A stretch of 64,000 nucleotides of DNA from Brevibacillus antibioticus (GCF_005217615.1 NZ_SZNK01000001.1:3970001-4034000); one strand, 5' to 3'; shown: positions 43,489 to 52,667, numbered from the stretch's first letter. Translations and numbers: made by a program. The notes: generated from the sequence alone by a model not told the origin.

Positions 43489-44256
43489 CTAGCGTACATC
43501 GTGTGATGCACCTAGCTCAGCCAGTACATCCAAAATTTGTTTGAAAAATTGCTGACGATCCCCTGTACGTTGAATCTCGGTGTACAGCTTGCCATCCTGA
43601 ATGAACAAGATACGTTTGCAATAACTCGCGGAAAAGGCGTCATGCGTAACCATCATGATGGATACTTGGTGGTTCTCGTTCAAATCTGTCATCGTTTCCA
43701 GCAAGCTTTTCGCATTCTTCGAGTCGAGAGCGCCCGTCGGTTCGTCCGCCAGCAAAATCGCAGGATCATGCACAAGTGCGCGTGCTGCTGCGGCTCGTTG
43801 TTTTTGTCCCCCGGAAATTTGAACCGGATATTTTTGCAAAATCTCTTCGATCCCGAGTGTTTGTGCTACTTTATTTACTTTGCTGCTGATCTCTTTGGAA
43901 GGGACACCTTGCAGAGACAACGGCAATGCAATGTTCTCATACACGGACAAATTTTCTAGCAGGTTGAAATCTTGAAAGATAAAGCCGAGCTTTTGCGAGC
44001 GAAAATCTGCGAGCTGATTACGCTTCATCTGTGTAATGTTCGTTCCCGCAATTTCAATAAACCCTTCCGTCGGACGATCCAGTGTGGAAATAACGTTGAG
44101 CAGAGTCGTCTTACCCGAACCGGATGGCCCCATGATTCCCACGAACTCTCCTTTGTCTATGGTCATCGATACGCCTTTTAGAGCATGCGACTGGCTTTCA
44201 CCTTTTGTCCCATATATTTTTTGAACGTCTTTCACTTCTAGTACAGCAGTACTCAT
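43489..44256 (-). CDS. BceA-type ABC transporter ATP-binding protein
   Basis: This 255-residue ATPase has Walker A GPSGSGKTTLLN (about 40-51), the Q-loop FIFQDFNLLENLSVYENIALPL, the signature QISGGQKQRAAAARALVHDP, Walker B ILLADEPTGALDSK and the switch MMVTHD. ENIALPLSLQGVPSKEI fits the MacB/BceA branch. The ATG follows GGAGG. It is cotranscribed with the BceB-type permease. Unusually, no BceRS-type two-component genes are adjacent. Confidence 0.9.
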   Translation of the reverse strand: MSTAVLEVKDVQKIYGTKGESQSHALKGVSMTIDKGEFVGIMGPSGSGKTTLLNVISTLDRPTEGFIEIAGTNITQMKRNQLADFRSQKLGFIFQDFNLLENLSVYENIALPLSLQGVPSKEISSKVNKVAQTLGIEEILQKYPVQISGGQKQRAAAARALVHDPAILLADEPTGALDSKNAKSLLETMTDLNENHQVSIMMVTHDAFSASYCKRILFIQDGKLYTEIQRTGDRQQFFKQILDVLAELGASHDVR

Positions 44257-44349
44257 TCTTACGTTCCTCCATCCTATCTATTGGCTAGCGCTCATTGTTT
44301 CTGTCGCTATTAACTGTAACCAAATTCCAGAATAGGAGCTATTGATGTT

Positions 44350-44378
44350 CCTTACAGTTTTCTTTACATTTTGTAAGG
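44350..44378. promoter_or_regulatory. Inverted repeat / TTACA repeats upstream of the BceA-type gene
   Basis: CCTTACA (44350-44356) and TGTAAGG (44372-44378) are perfect inverted arms. A second direct TTTACA word lies between them. It is the likely binding site of the unlinked response regulator that controls the transporter. Confidence 0.5.
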
Positions 44379-44389
44379 TTTATTACGTG

Positions 44390-44421
44390 AGACGAAAAAT
44401 AGTCATCCGGCTAGGGATGAC
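44390..44421 (-). terminator. Terminator of the third siderophore-binding protein gene
   Basis: Written on the plus strand, GTCATCC (44402-44408) pairs with GGATGAC (44415-44421). The orientation would suit a minus-strand transcript ending in TATTTTTCGTC if it were read past the gene start region of bceA. Its position 12 bases beyond the binding-protein stop supports terminator use. Confidence 0.7.
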
Positions 44422-44433
44422 TTTTCTTGTGAT

Positions 44434-45441
44434 CTATTTTTTGCTCTTGTTCTCTTCGTGTCTTTTGATCAACATATCTACGAACATATCAATCTGTGCT
44501 GAGATTGCAATTGGGTCATAGCGATAGAATGTATCGAAGTCGTTGTAGAAAATTTGATTATTTTTGGCAGCTGAGGTCGCATTCCAGACAGCGGACTCCT
44601 GTAAGGTTTTCAAGGCTTCGCTATTTTTTTCCGGATTGTAGAAAGTCACGAACATGTAATCCGCAGCGTATTCTGGCAAGGTTTCCATAGACAGCTGTAC
44701 GGTTTGCTCTTTGGATTTGTCAGCGTGCGGCATTTTCAGCTTCAATGCATTGTACACGGTTTGACCACCGCGTCCTGCGTTGTCACCGAAAATCCACAAA
44801 TCTCCTTTGTTGGTCAGCTCGTAGAGACCAACCGTCGCATTCTCATCCACGATGCCTTTCAGCTTTTCGCGACCCTCGGCAGCCTTCCGGTCAAAGTCTG
44901 CAATGAACTTGTCTGCCTTTTCTTTATCGCCAACCACTTCTCCGAACAATTGGACCGTATCGTTAATGTTTGTCGCCGTGCCGTACGGGAGATAAACGGT
45001 TGGAGCAATTTTGGACAAGGCTTCATAATTGTCATCATACATGACGACGATGAGGTCTGGAGCCAGCTCTAATGTTTTCTCCACATTGATCCGCGGGCTC
45101 CCCACGTCCTGCGCATTTTTTAATGGTTCAACGGTAAACGGGCTTTTAAAAGCCTCCGTCTCTGCACCGATTACATTTCCGCCTACTGCAATCAACTCGC
45201 CTGCGTAGTAATCCGTCACAATCCGTTGTGGCTTGTCAGGAATTTGAATGGTCCCTTTGGGTGTTTCGATGCTGCGCGTTTTGTTCTCAGTAGGGGCTTC
45301 TGTTGACTTGTCAGCTGGCTTGGAAGCAGAATCCGTTGCGGGTGCTTGCGTTGCCGTATTTACTCCACCACAGGCCGTCAAAAAAAGCGAGAACACCAAA
45401 ATGACAGCAAAGACAGCCTTTACTGTTTGGTTCGTAAGCAT
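44434..45441 (-). CDS. Iron-siderophore-binding lipoprotein
   Basis: This 335-residue protein has lipobox LFLTAC (Cys near residue 24) and a Pro/Ala/Thr linker. The two-lobed binding fold shows TRSIETPKGTIQIPDKPQRIVTDYYAGELIAVGGNVIGAE and INVEKTLELAPDLIVVMYDDNYEALSKIAPTVYLPYG. The APDLIV-KIAPTVY pattern is that of ferric-citrate/siderophore proteins (FecB, YfiY/FhuD-like). A Fur-like box lies about 55 bases upstream. No permease or ATPase is adjacent, so it must share a transporter, perhaps the fused permease at 35864-37945. The sequence differs clearly from the other two binding proteins here. Confidence 0.85.
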   Translation of the reverse strand: MLTNQTVKAVFAVILVFSLFLTACGGVNTATQAPATDSASKPADKSTEAPTENKTRSIETPKGTIQIPDKPQRIVTDYYAGELIAVGGNVIGAETEAFKSPFTVEPLKNAQDVGSPRINVEKTLELAPDLIVVMYDDNYEALSKIAPTVYLPYGTATNINDTVQLFGEVVGDKEKADKFIADFDRKAAEGREKLKGIVDENATVGLYELTNKGDLWIFGDNAGRGGQTVYNALKLKMPHADKSKEQTVQLSMETLPEYAADYMFVTFYNPEKNSEALKTLQESAVWNATSAAKNNQIFYNDFDTFYRYDPIAISAQIDMFVDMLIKRHEENKSKK

Positions 45442-45494
45442 AATGAGCCTCCCTTAAGTACGTTTGTAAGATAGATGTAAGTAACGTTGCAATC

Positions 45495-45513
45495 GATATT
45501 GATTATCATTATC
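45495..45513. promoter_or_regulatory. Fur box
   Basis: GATATTGATTATCATTATC is close to the 19-bp Fur consensus (mismatch at one outer position besides the centre), upstream of the third siderophore-binding protein gene. Confidence 0.75.
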
Positions 45514-45570
45514 GATAAAACTATAACAAACAGTATTTTTACTGTCAATCGCCCGAGCTTTGCGAAAAAA

Positions 45571-45600
45571 AGCAAAAAAATCCCTTTCTGAGAAAGGGAT
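45571..45600 (-). terminator. Terminator of the deacetylase gene
   Basis: On the minus strand ATCCCTTT, CTCAG, AAAGGGAT, then TTTTTTTGC. The stem overlaps the stop codon region. Confidence 0.9.
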
Positions 45601-47051
45601 TAGTTGCCGGAGTGTCTTTGTTTGATCATGTCGTCCATCTTTACAAAGGTGTAGCCTTTGCTTTTCAGACTTTCCAGTACAATCGGGAGTGCCTCAATCG
45701 TATGGATGTCATCGAGCATATGCAGCAAAATGACACTGCCATTTTTCGTCTTGCTCATGACGCCATTTACAATATCTTGGGCACTGTTTTTCTTGTCCCA
45801 ATCCAATGTGGTGACATCGTACAACGCAATGACCTTGTAACCCGTGGCTGCAATCACTTTGGCTGTATGATCGTCTACTACGCCAGTCGGCGGACGGAAC
45901 AGCATGACAGGCTGCTGTTGAATCGCCTCGGTGATGACCTGATGTGCTTTCACCACGTCCTTCTGCAATTCTTCCGTTGTCAGCGTCGTTATGACCGGAT
46001 GGTTATAAGAATGGTTTGCCACATCGTGACCACCCTCCACAATCGCTCTCGCCAAATTTGGATTGTTCTCTACCCCTTTTGCCCGCAAGAAGAACGTCGC
46101 TTTCACATCATGCTCTGCCAAAATGTCTAATAGTTTCGTTACGGTTTTGTCGCCTCCCCAGTCGTCAAAGGTTAGCGCGATCTGTTTTTTATTTGTATCG
46201 ACCTGAGAGATGATCTCATACTCGGCATTTTCGAATTGCGGATTCAGTTTTGCTGCGTCAAAGCCTGGTATTTGTTCCAGCGGCTTGCGTTCACCACCGT
46301 TTTTCACCATTTCACTGAGCGGGACTAACTGGTAGCCGATATCCGCTGCAGCCTTAGCGATCAACGGAATGGCCGGAATCACCTCAGGATTGATGTCAGC
46401 ATTGAGTGAGATAATGCCGCCCCTGGACATATAGCGAGTTATGTAATCTCCAATGGTTTTGGCGTCTTTTTGCAAATCACGGTCCTTCGGGTTGATGTTG
46501 TAGCTGACGACCGCTTCCATCCCGAGGTGGGCAGTTGCCAAACGAACGTCATCTGTCACATCGCCAGATTTGGTTCTCACATAGCGAGGTGAAATACCCG
46601 TCTCGCGTTTGATGATCTCATTACTCAACTGAATCTCCCGATAAATTTGCTCGTAGCTGAGCTTGCTCATATCCAGTTGATTCAATGTGTTATTTTCAAT
46701 TTCATGACCGCGGGCCAAAATGTCCTTGGCGATGTTTGGCTCCTCGGCGACACGCATACCCGGGAGAAAAAAGGTTGCTTTGATCTTATGAGCATCTAGC
46801 TGCTCCAAAAGACTTTTCATCATCTTATCATCGCCCATGCCGTTAAACGTCAGAGCTAGTTCCTTGCGCCCCGTGTATACGCGAGATAGCGCCTTGCTTT
46901 TTTCCCCCGTGTATCGAGTGATTTTCTGGTTCTTCTCTATCTGCTGGCGCTCAGTGGATTCTTCTTTGCTCGCAAACATCGAGCATCCGGAGACGAGCAC
47001 GACTGTCATGAGCAGTGCAATTCCTTTGCACAGTTTGGTGGATGTAATCAT
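45600..47051 (-). CDS. Lipoprotein with two NodB polysaccharide-deacetylase domains, the first degenerate
   Basis: This 483-residue protein has lipobox VLVSGC (Cys23). The second NodB domain (about 285-475) has the full metal and catalytic set: ALTFDDWGGDK, HDVANHSYNHP, FRPPTGVVDD and GSVILLHMLDD. The first (about 60-265) keeps the fold and the KATFFLPG word. It has lost key residues: TFDD is LTFNGMGDDK (one Asp replaced), H-S-x-x-H is replaced by IENNTLNQ, and RPP is RTKSGD. The first half is therefore probably a non-catalytic carbohydrate-binding domain. The active half likely removes N-acetyl groups from peptidoglycan or another cell-surface polymer at the membrane face. Monocistronic. Confidence 0.87.
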   Translation of the reverse strand: MITSTKLCKGIALLMTVVLVSGCSMFASKEESTERQQIEKNQKITRYTGEKSKALSRVYTGRKELALTFNGMGDDKMMKSLLEQLDAHKIKATFFLPGMRVAEEPNIAKDILARGHEIENNTLNQLDMSKLSYEQIYREIQLSNEIIKRETGISPRYVRTKSGDVTDDVRLATAHLGMEAVVSYNINPKDRDLQKDAKTIGDYITRYMSRGGIISLNADINPEVIPAIPLIAKAAADIGYQLVPLSEMVKNGGERKPLEQIPGFDAAKLNPQFENAEYEIISQVDTNKKQIALTFDDWGGDKTVTKLLDILAEHDVKATFFLRAKGVENNPNLARAIVEGGHDVANHSYNHPVITTLTTEELQKDVVKAHQVITEAIQQQPVMLFRPPTGVVDDHTAKVIAATGYKVIALYDVTTLDWDKKNSAQDIVNGVMSKTKNGSVILLHMLDDIHTIEALPIVLESLKSKGYTFVKMDDMIKQRHSGN

Positions 47052-47148
47052 TTATGACCTCCTTTATCCATTTTGCTTTGATGTAACTACCATCTATGTA
47101 TGCTTTGTGCTACTATTTGGAATAAAATTCTTGTCAGGAGTGATCAAA

Positions 47149-47724
47149 TTGTCCATCGAACCACTCTTACTTTCCTTTCCTGAGAGTTTTGAAACGAGTC
47201 GTTTACACATCCGAGCACCCTTGGCTGGAGATGGTCAAATGGTTCACCTGGCCTTGACAGAAAGTATAGAAGATTTGCGTCCTTGGATGCCCTGGGCACA
47301 AACTCTTCCCACGGAAGAAAAGTCTGAGGTCAACGTTCGTCAAGCCAGACTGAAATTTTTGGAGCGTTCTGATCTCCGCCTCCATTTGTTTGATAAACAC
47401 TCTCGTCAGCTTATTGGCTGTAGCGGTCTACACCAAATTGATTGGGATGCAAGAAAATTTGAGATCGGCTATTGGGTTCGCCCATCATTTAGGGGACAAG
47501 GTTACATTACGGAAGCTGTAGCTGGTATTACGAGCTTTGCGATCCGTGAGCTGCAAGCGAACCGTCTCGTCATCCGATGTGATTCTCGCAATACAGCAAG
47601 CTCCCGCGTTGCTGAACGGTCGGGATTTATCTTAGAAGGAATTCTTCGACAAGACACGCGCAGCATCGATGGTACGCTACGTGACACGATGGTCTATGCA
47701 AAAGTTCGGGGCATTGATTTTTAA
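47149..47724 (+). CDS. GNAT acetyltransferase, RimJ/RimL type
   Basis: The protein is 191 residues from TTG 47149, eight bases behind AGGAG; the frame is open far upstream without a better start. The acetyl-CoA fold shows SFETSRLHIRAPLAGDGQMVHLAL, FEIGYWVRPSFRGQGYITEAVAGITSFAI with the R-G-x-G-x-x pyrophosphate loop, and NTASSRVAERSGFILEGILRQD. RimJ/RimL relatives acetylate ribosomal-protein N-termini or small amines. It is convergent with the RND adaptor gene and shares a terminator with it. Confidence 0.85.
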   Translation: MSIEPLLLSFPESFETSRLHIRAPLAGDGQMVHLALTESIEDLRPWMPWAQTLPTEEKSEVNVRQARLKFLERSDLRLHLFDKHSRQLIGCSGLHQIDWDARKFEIGYWVRPSFRGQGYITEAVAGITSFAIRELQANRLVIRCDSRNTASSRVAERSGFILEGILRQDTRSIDGTLRDTMVYAKVRGIDF

Positions 47725-47800
47725 CTCTCAACGGATCATAACTAAAATTATACTCTGTTTGGCATTTTTGGTAGAGTGGATATTTTTTCCATTCATTGAC

Positions 47801-47833
47801 AAAAAAGAGGCGGATCTTCTCCACCTCTTTTTG
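47801..47833. terminator. Bidirectional terminator between GNAT and RND adaptor genes
   Basis: AAAAAAGAGGCGG pairs with CCACCTCTTTTT around seven bases, with A and T runs on both sides. Confidence 0.85.
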
Positions 47834-47845
47834 TTACCTATTTAC

Positions 47846-49075
47846 TTACTCCTGAATACTCACCTTGCCGCCATCCGCAAGCAGTGTCTGCCCTTTTACC
47901 ACGACTTTATCTCCATTCGCTAGGCCGGACACAACTTCAATCAACTCGCTTGTCGAGTTGCCCGTCGACACTTCCACTTGCTTGGCTGTTTCCCCTTCCA
48001 GTTTGAACACATATTGTCTGCCTTCACGATCAAATACGGCCTTGCGAGGAATGACCAGTGACTTCGCTCCTTCTGAGCTTTGCGGGAAGGTAACATTCAC
48101 GACCATATCGGACTTCAATTCATTGGAAGCATTCGGAATCGTGATTTCTACTGGATAAGCTTTGAGCTGCGAATCCATGACCGGACTAACCGCCGTTACG
48201 TTAGCCTCAATCGTTTTGCCTGTAGACTGCACATTTACTTCGACGACTGTTCCTACTTTTACTTTCGTCACATCTGCTTCGGACAAATTCGCTTTGACCA
48301 CAAGAGGATTCGTTTTGACGACGGTCACAATGGCTTGCTGACCTGCCATCTGTCCTACTGCTCCGGTCACGCTTGCGACAAATCCGTCGATCGGGGAGAC
48401 AACCGTTGCATTCGCCAGTTGCTCACGAGCATTTTGCAGTCTGACTTCGGACTCCGTTACACTCGCTGCCGATACTTGTACACCCGTTTTTTGTTTCGCG
48501 CTTTGCAGCTTCTGCTTTGCATTGTCATAGGAAATCTGGGCTTTTGTGAGCGTTGTATTTACCTCTTCCATTTTCTCAGTAGCAATCGCTCCCTCTGCGA
48601 GCAGCTTCTGATTACGTTGTTGATTCAGTTTGGCGTCGGCAAGCGCTCGTTCTGCTTCCGTCAAATCATTTTGTGCTTCCACCAAACTTTGGTTAGAGGT
48701 GCTGCCTGCTTGGGTTAAGTTCGCTTTTGCCACACGGAGAGATGCTTCTTGTTCTCTTACACTGTTAGACAACTCATTCGTATCGAGTGTAAACAATAAT
48801 TGTCCTTTTGTTACGGCCTGACCCAGCTTTACTGGGAGAGATGCAATTTTCCCGCTAGTTTTTGGTGACATTTGGACTGCCTCACTTGGTGCCAACTTTG
48901 CAGTCAGTCCGGATTCAGATGTGACCACACCTTGTGCCACCGTTGCAACCTGTACAGGGGTAACCGTTTCTGCTGGTGGGGCAGCATTCGTCGCTGCATC
49001 CTCCTGGCTTGCGCAGCCTGTGATCAAGGTAAGGGAAAGTAGCGCCACAATCGCGATTCTTTTATTTATGATCAT
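47846..49075 (-). CDS. RND efflux adaptor lipoprotein (HlyD/membrane-fusion family)
   Basis: The protein is 409 residues from ATG 49075 (GAGGAGG upstream), with lipobox TLITGC. It has the usual order: a barrel/lipoyl half (GKIASLPVKLGQAVTKGQLLFTLDT), a helical hairpin with coiled-coil heptads (about 110-215: EASLRVAKANLTQAG; LTEAERALADAKLNQQRNQKLL), the second lipoyl half (ATVVSPIDGFVASVTGAVGQMAG) and beta-barrel domains. It would couple the RND pump to the cell envelope. It is the last gene of marR-RND-adaptor, 20 bases behind the pump gene. Confidence 0.88.
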   Translation of the reverse strand: MIINKRIAIVALLSLTLITGCASQEDAATNAAPPAETVTPVQVATVAQGVVTSESGLTAKLAPSEAVQMSPKTSGKIASLPVKLGQAVTKGQLLFTLDTNELSNSVREQEASLRVAKANLTQAGSTSNQSLVEAQNDLTEAERALADAKLNQQRNQKLLAEGAIATEKMEEVNTTLTKAQISYDNAKQKLQSAKQKTGVQVSAASVTESEVRLQNAREQLANATVVSPIDGFVASVTGAVGQMAGQQAIVTVVKTNPLVVKANLSEADVTKVKVGTVVEVNVQSTGKTIEANVTAVSPVMDSQLKAYPVEITIPNASNELKSDMVVNVTFPQSSEGAKSLVIPRKAVFDREGRQYVFKLEGETAKQVEVSTGNSTSELIEVVSGLANGDKVVVKGQTLLADGGKVSIQE

Positions 49076-49095
49076 GAATGGTTCCTCCTCTTTTC

Positions 49096-52000
49096 TCATG
49101 CATTTGTCGATTCCAAAGTGGTAAGGATTTTCTTTTCCTGCTTTTGCTTGCGTTTGGTGCGTCTCTTTTGTCCCATCTCATCAAACCATACAGTAACCAC
49201 AGGTACGAGTATGAGCGTGATCATAGTGGAGAAAATCAAACCGTACATGACGGCCGTAGCCATTGGCGCTTGAAATTCTAATCCAGACCCGGCAGCGACG
49301 GAGAGCGGAGCAATGGCCATAATCGTCGTGAGGGTTGTCATCATAATCGGACGCAGACGAGCAGGTCCCGCATGTAAAATCGCTTCATGTAACTCCCACC
49401 CCTTTGCACGCAACTGATTGATCAAATCGATCAACACAATCGCATTGTTCACGACCAAACCGATCAGCAAAATGTACCCGATCAAAACAGATACAGTAAT
49501 AGGCGTGCCTGTAAACAAAAGCCCCAATATGACACCAGTAAGGCTCGGAGGAACCGAGAACATGATGATAAATGGACTAAAAAATGATTCAAACTGAGCA
49601 GCCATGACCATGTACACAAGCACGATAGACAAGACAATCGCGAGACCCAGATTCACAAAAGAATTTCCCATATCCTCGCTCTGCCCGCCCATTTCGATGG
49701 TGTATCCGTCCGGAACATTCAGCTTATTGAGGATACTCGTAATTTGCGTCGCGGCCGCTTGCAGATCATTCCCGATCAAATCGCTTGTGACCTTCACTTC
49801 ACGCGTCATGTTTTTGCGCTCAATGGATGGCGGTACATCGACTTTACTGATGGTCGCTACGGATGTGAGGCTGATTTGAGCACCCGTCGGCGTGGAAATA
49901 CGCAGGTTCTTCAAGTAATTGATATCTTCCTTATAGTCTTCTGGCAGCTTGAGATTGATATCAATTTCATCTTCGCCCGTACGATACTGGGTAACTGTTT
50001 GACCTTGGAAAGAAGTTCGCACAGCAGAAAGGATTTCATTTGTTGTCAATCCGTACAAGCTCGCCTTCTCTGTGTTGACCTTCACATCGAACTCCTGACT
50101 CATTTCCTGAACACTGGTAGATACGTTCATCGTTCCCGGTACCTTAGCTATTTCTCCTTTCACAATCTCGCTCAGTTCCGTTAAGACGTCCAGATCATCT
50201 CCGCGAATTTCAATCGAGATGGCTGCTCCGCCCCCCATACCACCGGAAAGGGATTTCACCTTGATATCTGCTCCTGCAATATGCTTGACTTGCTCTTGTA
50301 GGCCCACAGCAATTTCCTCTGTCGATCGCTGTCTCGTAGAAATCTCTCCTACTTGCAGTTCGATCGTTGCGTTATGAGAAGTAGAGGCACCGCTCTCTGA
50401 AATACCGTCGCCACCTCCGACCGAGGACTTGACCAATTTCTTTTCTGGTACTTGATTGACCACTTCTTCTACCTGCTTCATTACTTTTTCACTTTCCGTC
50501 AAGACAGTACCCTTTGGCAGCTTGATCTCTACCTGGATTAATCCTTGGTCCATATCTGGGAAAAATCCTGCTCCGAGAGATGGAACTAGCATCAATGAGC
50601 CAATCAACATGGCAAAAGCAGATCCAACCACCGTTTTTCGATGATCCAATGCCCATTTGAGCACCCTTTGATAGCCTTTTTCCACCTTATGGAATCCGAT
50701 GTTAAACCAGATGAGTGGATTGAAGCCTCGATAGTTTTCGTGATTCGTATGCTCCGGTACCGTTTTTAACAGGCGAGCACTCATCATCGGAACGAGCAAG
50801 AAAGTGAAAACGAGTGCTGCGATGTGTGAGAAAACGACCGTCAATGCTAACGGTGCGAAAAGCTCAGCGACAAGACCCTCTGTCAGCGCAATCGGTAAAA
50901 ATACACAAATTTGTGCCAATGCGGATGCCATCACCGCGGTTCCTACTTCTTTGGAACCGACCAATGCCGCTTCCATCATGCTCTTGCCCTGCTCCCGTTG
51001 ACGGAAAATGTTTTCCAGCATAACGACAGCAAAGTCTACTAATGATCCCAATCCGAGTGTGAGACCTGCCAGGGAAATCAAGTTGATTGTTTGACCTGTC
51101 ATGTACATCAAGAGGAAAGTCGATATGATCGATATAGGCAGGACAATGACCGCAATGAGCATAGACGATAGACTGCCCAAGAAGAAGAACAGCATGAGCA
51201 CGCCAATGGCACCACCCCCGAGAGCATGTACTACCGTGTTGTCAACGGAACTCTGGATATATGTGGAGGTATCGAAGACGATACGTGTTTCTACATTTGC
51301 AGGAAGCGTGCTATTAATCTTCTCCAGCTCAGCCTTTACGTCTTTTGCGATTTTGATCGTATTGCCGCCGGTGCCTTTCATCACGGCAATTCCCAAGCTC
51401 GGCTTTCCATCAATGTAGCTCAGATTAGTCACTTCTTTGATGGTGTCTGTTACGTTGGCGATATCACTCAATCGGATGAAGCTCCCACCGACAGAGATCG
51501 GAGTAAGTGCAATGGTGTCCACATTAGTGAATTCTCCTTGCACACGAATACTGGTCTTTGCGTCACCTTCCCGTATCGCACCGGCTGATCCGGATACATT
51601 GCTGTTTACGAGTGCTATCTTAATTTGTTCCAATGTCAATCCATAGGCGGCCAGTTTGGCTGGGTCCACGATGATGTCCACGATTCGCTCTTGCCCACCA
51701 GTGACGTTGACAGAAGCAACACCGTTAATTCGTTCCAAGCGGGTTTTAATTACATCATCCGCGATTTTTTTCAGCTTGTTGACATCTTGATCGCCAGTTA
51801 CAGCCAGATCAATTATCGCCTGGCTTGTCGGATCAAATTTCAACACCCTCGGTGAACCAGCTGATTCAGGCAAGCTCCCTCGGACCAAATCTACTTTATC
51901 TCGCATATTCAGCGTCGCTTGATCCATGTCTGTTCCCCACTTGAAATGGAGGAGTACCGAGGAGGAGCCGTTAACAGAAGTTGATGTGATCTTGTCTAAA

Positions 52001-52227
52001 TTCGGAACCGTGCCTAGTGCATTTTCCATGGGTTTGGTAACGAGCTTTTCTACCTCAGCCGGAGCCGCCCCCTCTACAGAGGTAACAACTACGGCGACCG
52101 GAGAAGTTAGCGATGGCATCAATTCAATTGCCAAGCGAGGAAAGGTAACCAAACCAAAAATGAAAATCGCTACGGATATCATAATCATCGTGACCGGACG
52201 TTTAATGGACAGTTCTGATAGATTCAA
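49096..52227 (-). CDS. RND multidrug efflux pump (AcrB/SwrC-like)
   Basis: This 1043-residue proton-driven pump starts MNLSELSIKRPVTMIMISVAIFIFGLVTFPRLAIELMP, the HAE1-RND signature. Twelve membrane helices occur in two homologous halves with large extracytoplasmic loops (about 35-330 and 560-860). The proton relay in helix 4 appears as GLTLGLGSLVDFAVVMLENIFR; one acid is present, and the tandem D-D of AcrB is replaced by V-D. The late segment GYILLIGLVVNNAIVLIDLINQLRAKG is also typical. Firmicute relatives such as SwrC export surfactin-like lipopeptides and drugs. It follows a marR gene. Confidence 0.9.
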   Translation of the reverse strand: MNLSELSIKRPVTMIMISVAIFIFGLVTFPRLAIELMPSLTSPVAVVVTSVEGAAPAEVEKLVTKPMENALGTVPNLDKITSTSVNGSSSVLLHFKWGTDMDQATLNMRDKVDLVRGSLPESAGSPRVLKFDPTSQAIIDLAVTGDQDVNKLKKIADDVIKTRLERINGVASVNVTGGQERIVDIIVDPAKLAAYGLTLEQIKIALVNSNVSGSAGAIREGDAKTSIRVQGEFTNVDTIALTPISVGGSFIRLSDIANVTDTIKEVTNLSYIDGKPSLGIAVMKGTGGNTIKIAKDVKAELEKINSTLPANVETRIVFDTSTYIQSSVDNTVVHALGGGAIGVLMLFFFLGSLSSMLIAVIVLPISIISTFLLMYMTGQTINLISLAGLTLGLGSLVDFAVVMLENIFRQREQGKSMMEAALVGSKEVGTAVMASALAQICVFLPIALTEGLVAELFAPLALTVVFSHIAALVFTFLLVPMMSARLLKTVPEHTNHENYRGFNPLIWFNIGFHKVEKGYQRVLKWALDHRKTVVGSAFAMLIGSLMLVPSLGAGFFPDMDQGLIQVEIKLPKGTVLTESEKVMKQVEEVVNQVPEKKLVKSSVGGGDGISESGASTSHNATIELQVGEISTRQRSTEEIAVGLQEQVKHIAGADIKVKSLSGGMGGGAAISIEIRGDDLDVLTELSEIVKGEIAKVPGTMNVSTSVQEMSQEFDVKVNTEKASLYGLTTNEILSAVRTSFQGQTVTQYRTGEDEIDINLKLPEDYKEDINYLKNLRISTPTGAQISLTSVATISKVDVPPSIERKNMTREVKVTSDLIGNDLQAAATQITSILNKLNVPDGYTIEMGGQSEDMGNSFVNLGLAIVLSIVLVYMVMAAQFESFFSPFIIMFSVPPSLTGVILGLLFTGTPITVSVLIGYILLIGLVVNNAIVLIDLINQLRAKGWELHEAILHAGPARLRPIMMTTLTTIMAIAPLSVAAGSGLEFQAPMATAVMYGLIFSTMITLILVPVVTVWFDEMGQKRRTKRKQKQEKKILTTLESTNA

Positions 52228-52265
52228 AATTTTCTCACCTCTTCATTTGTAGGGAGCTTAGCATA

Positions 52266-52649
52266 TCAGCTCAGTATTTCTTTCTCCAAAATAAGCGCGC
52301 GCAAGGAATGCAGCGATGCAGGTGTACAAGCACTTCCTTCTTGTTCCGTCCAATTCGCTGGTACACGCTCCGTCAAAGCTGCCCACACAATTCTCCGATC
52401 CGATTTATCACGAAATCTGCGCACCAATTTCATCTGTTCCAACCGATTGATTAAACCTGAGGTCGTACTATATGAAAGATTAATCGCCTTGCTGATTTCT
52501 CCCATTGTTTTCGGGCTGATCGCAATTTGCTCCAGAATGAGAACTTGTTGCCAGGTGATATCACTTGAATCCAATGCTTGCATGGAAAGCGTGGAAAATA
52601 CAGTGCTCGTTTCACGTAGAATCTTCGCTAACTGAAACAGTTCGTTCAT
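52266..52649 (-). CDS. MarR-family repressor of the RND operon, C-terminus possibly frameshifted
   Basis: This 127-residue protein has helix-turn-helix ILEQIAISPKTMGEISKAINLSYSTTSGLINRLEQMKLVRRFRDKSDRRIVWAALTE. MarR proteins usually end with a long dimerisation helix. Here the final 35 residues (RVPANWTEQEGSACTPASL) are unlike it. Another frame of the same DNA reads YQRIGRNKKEVLVHLH directly after LTE, a typical MarR helix. A recent frameshift, or a sequencing error, near 52,365 is likely and would impair dimerisation. The gene precedes the RND pump gene by 38 bases and is divergent from a two-component system. If inactive, efflux would be derepressed. Confidence 0.8.
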   Translation of the reverse strand: MNELFQLAKILRETSTVFSTLSMQALDSSDITWQQVLILEQIAISPKTMGEISKAINLSYSTTSGLINRLEQMKLVRRFRDKSDRRIVWAALTERVPANWTEQEGSACTPASLHSLRALILEKEILS

Positions 52650-52667
52650 AAAAGCCTCCTACCCATT

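Noticed and set aside
46837-47148. Upstream extension of the GNAT frame
   Set aside because: It overlaps the deacetylase gene antisense, and the TTG at 47149 has a good ribosome site and starts at the conserved fold.
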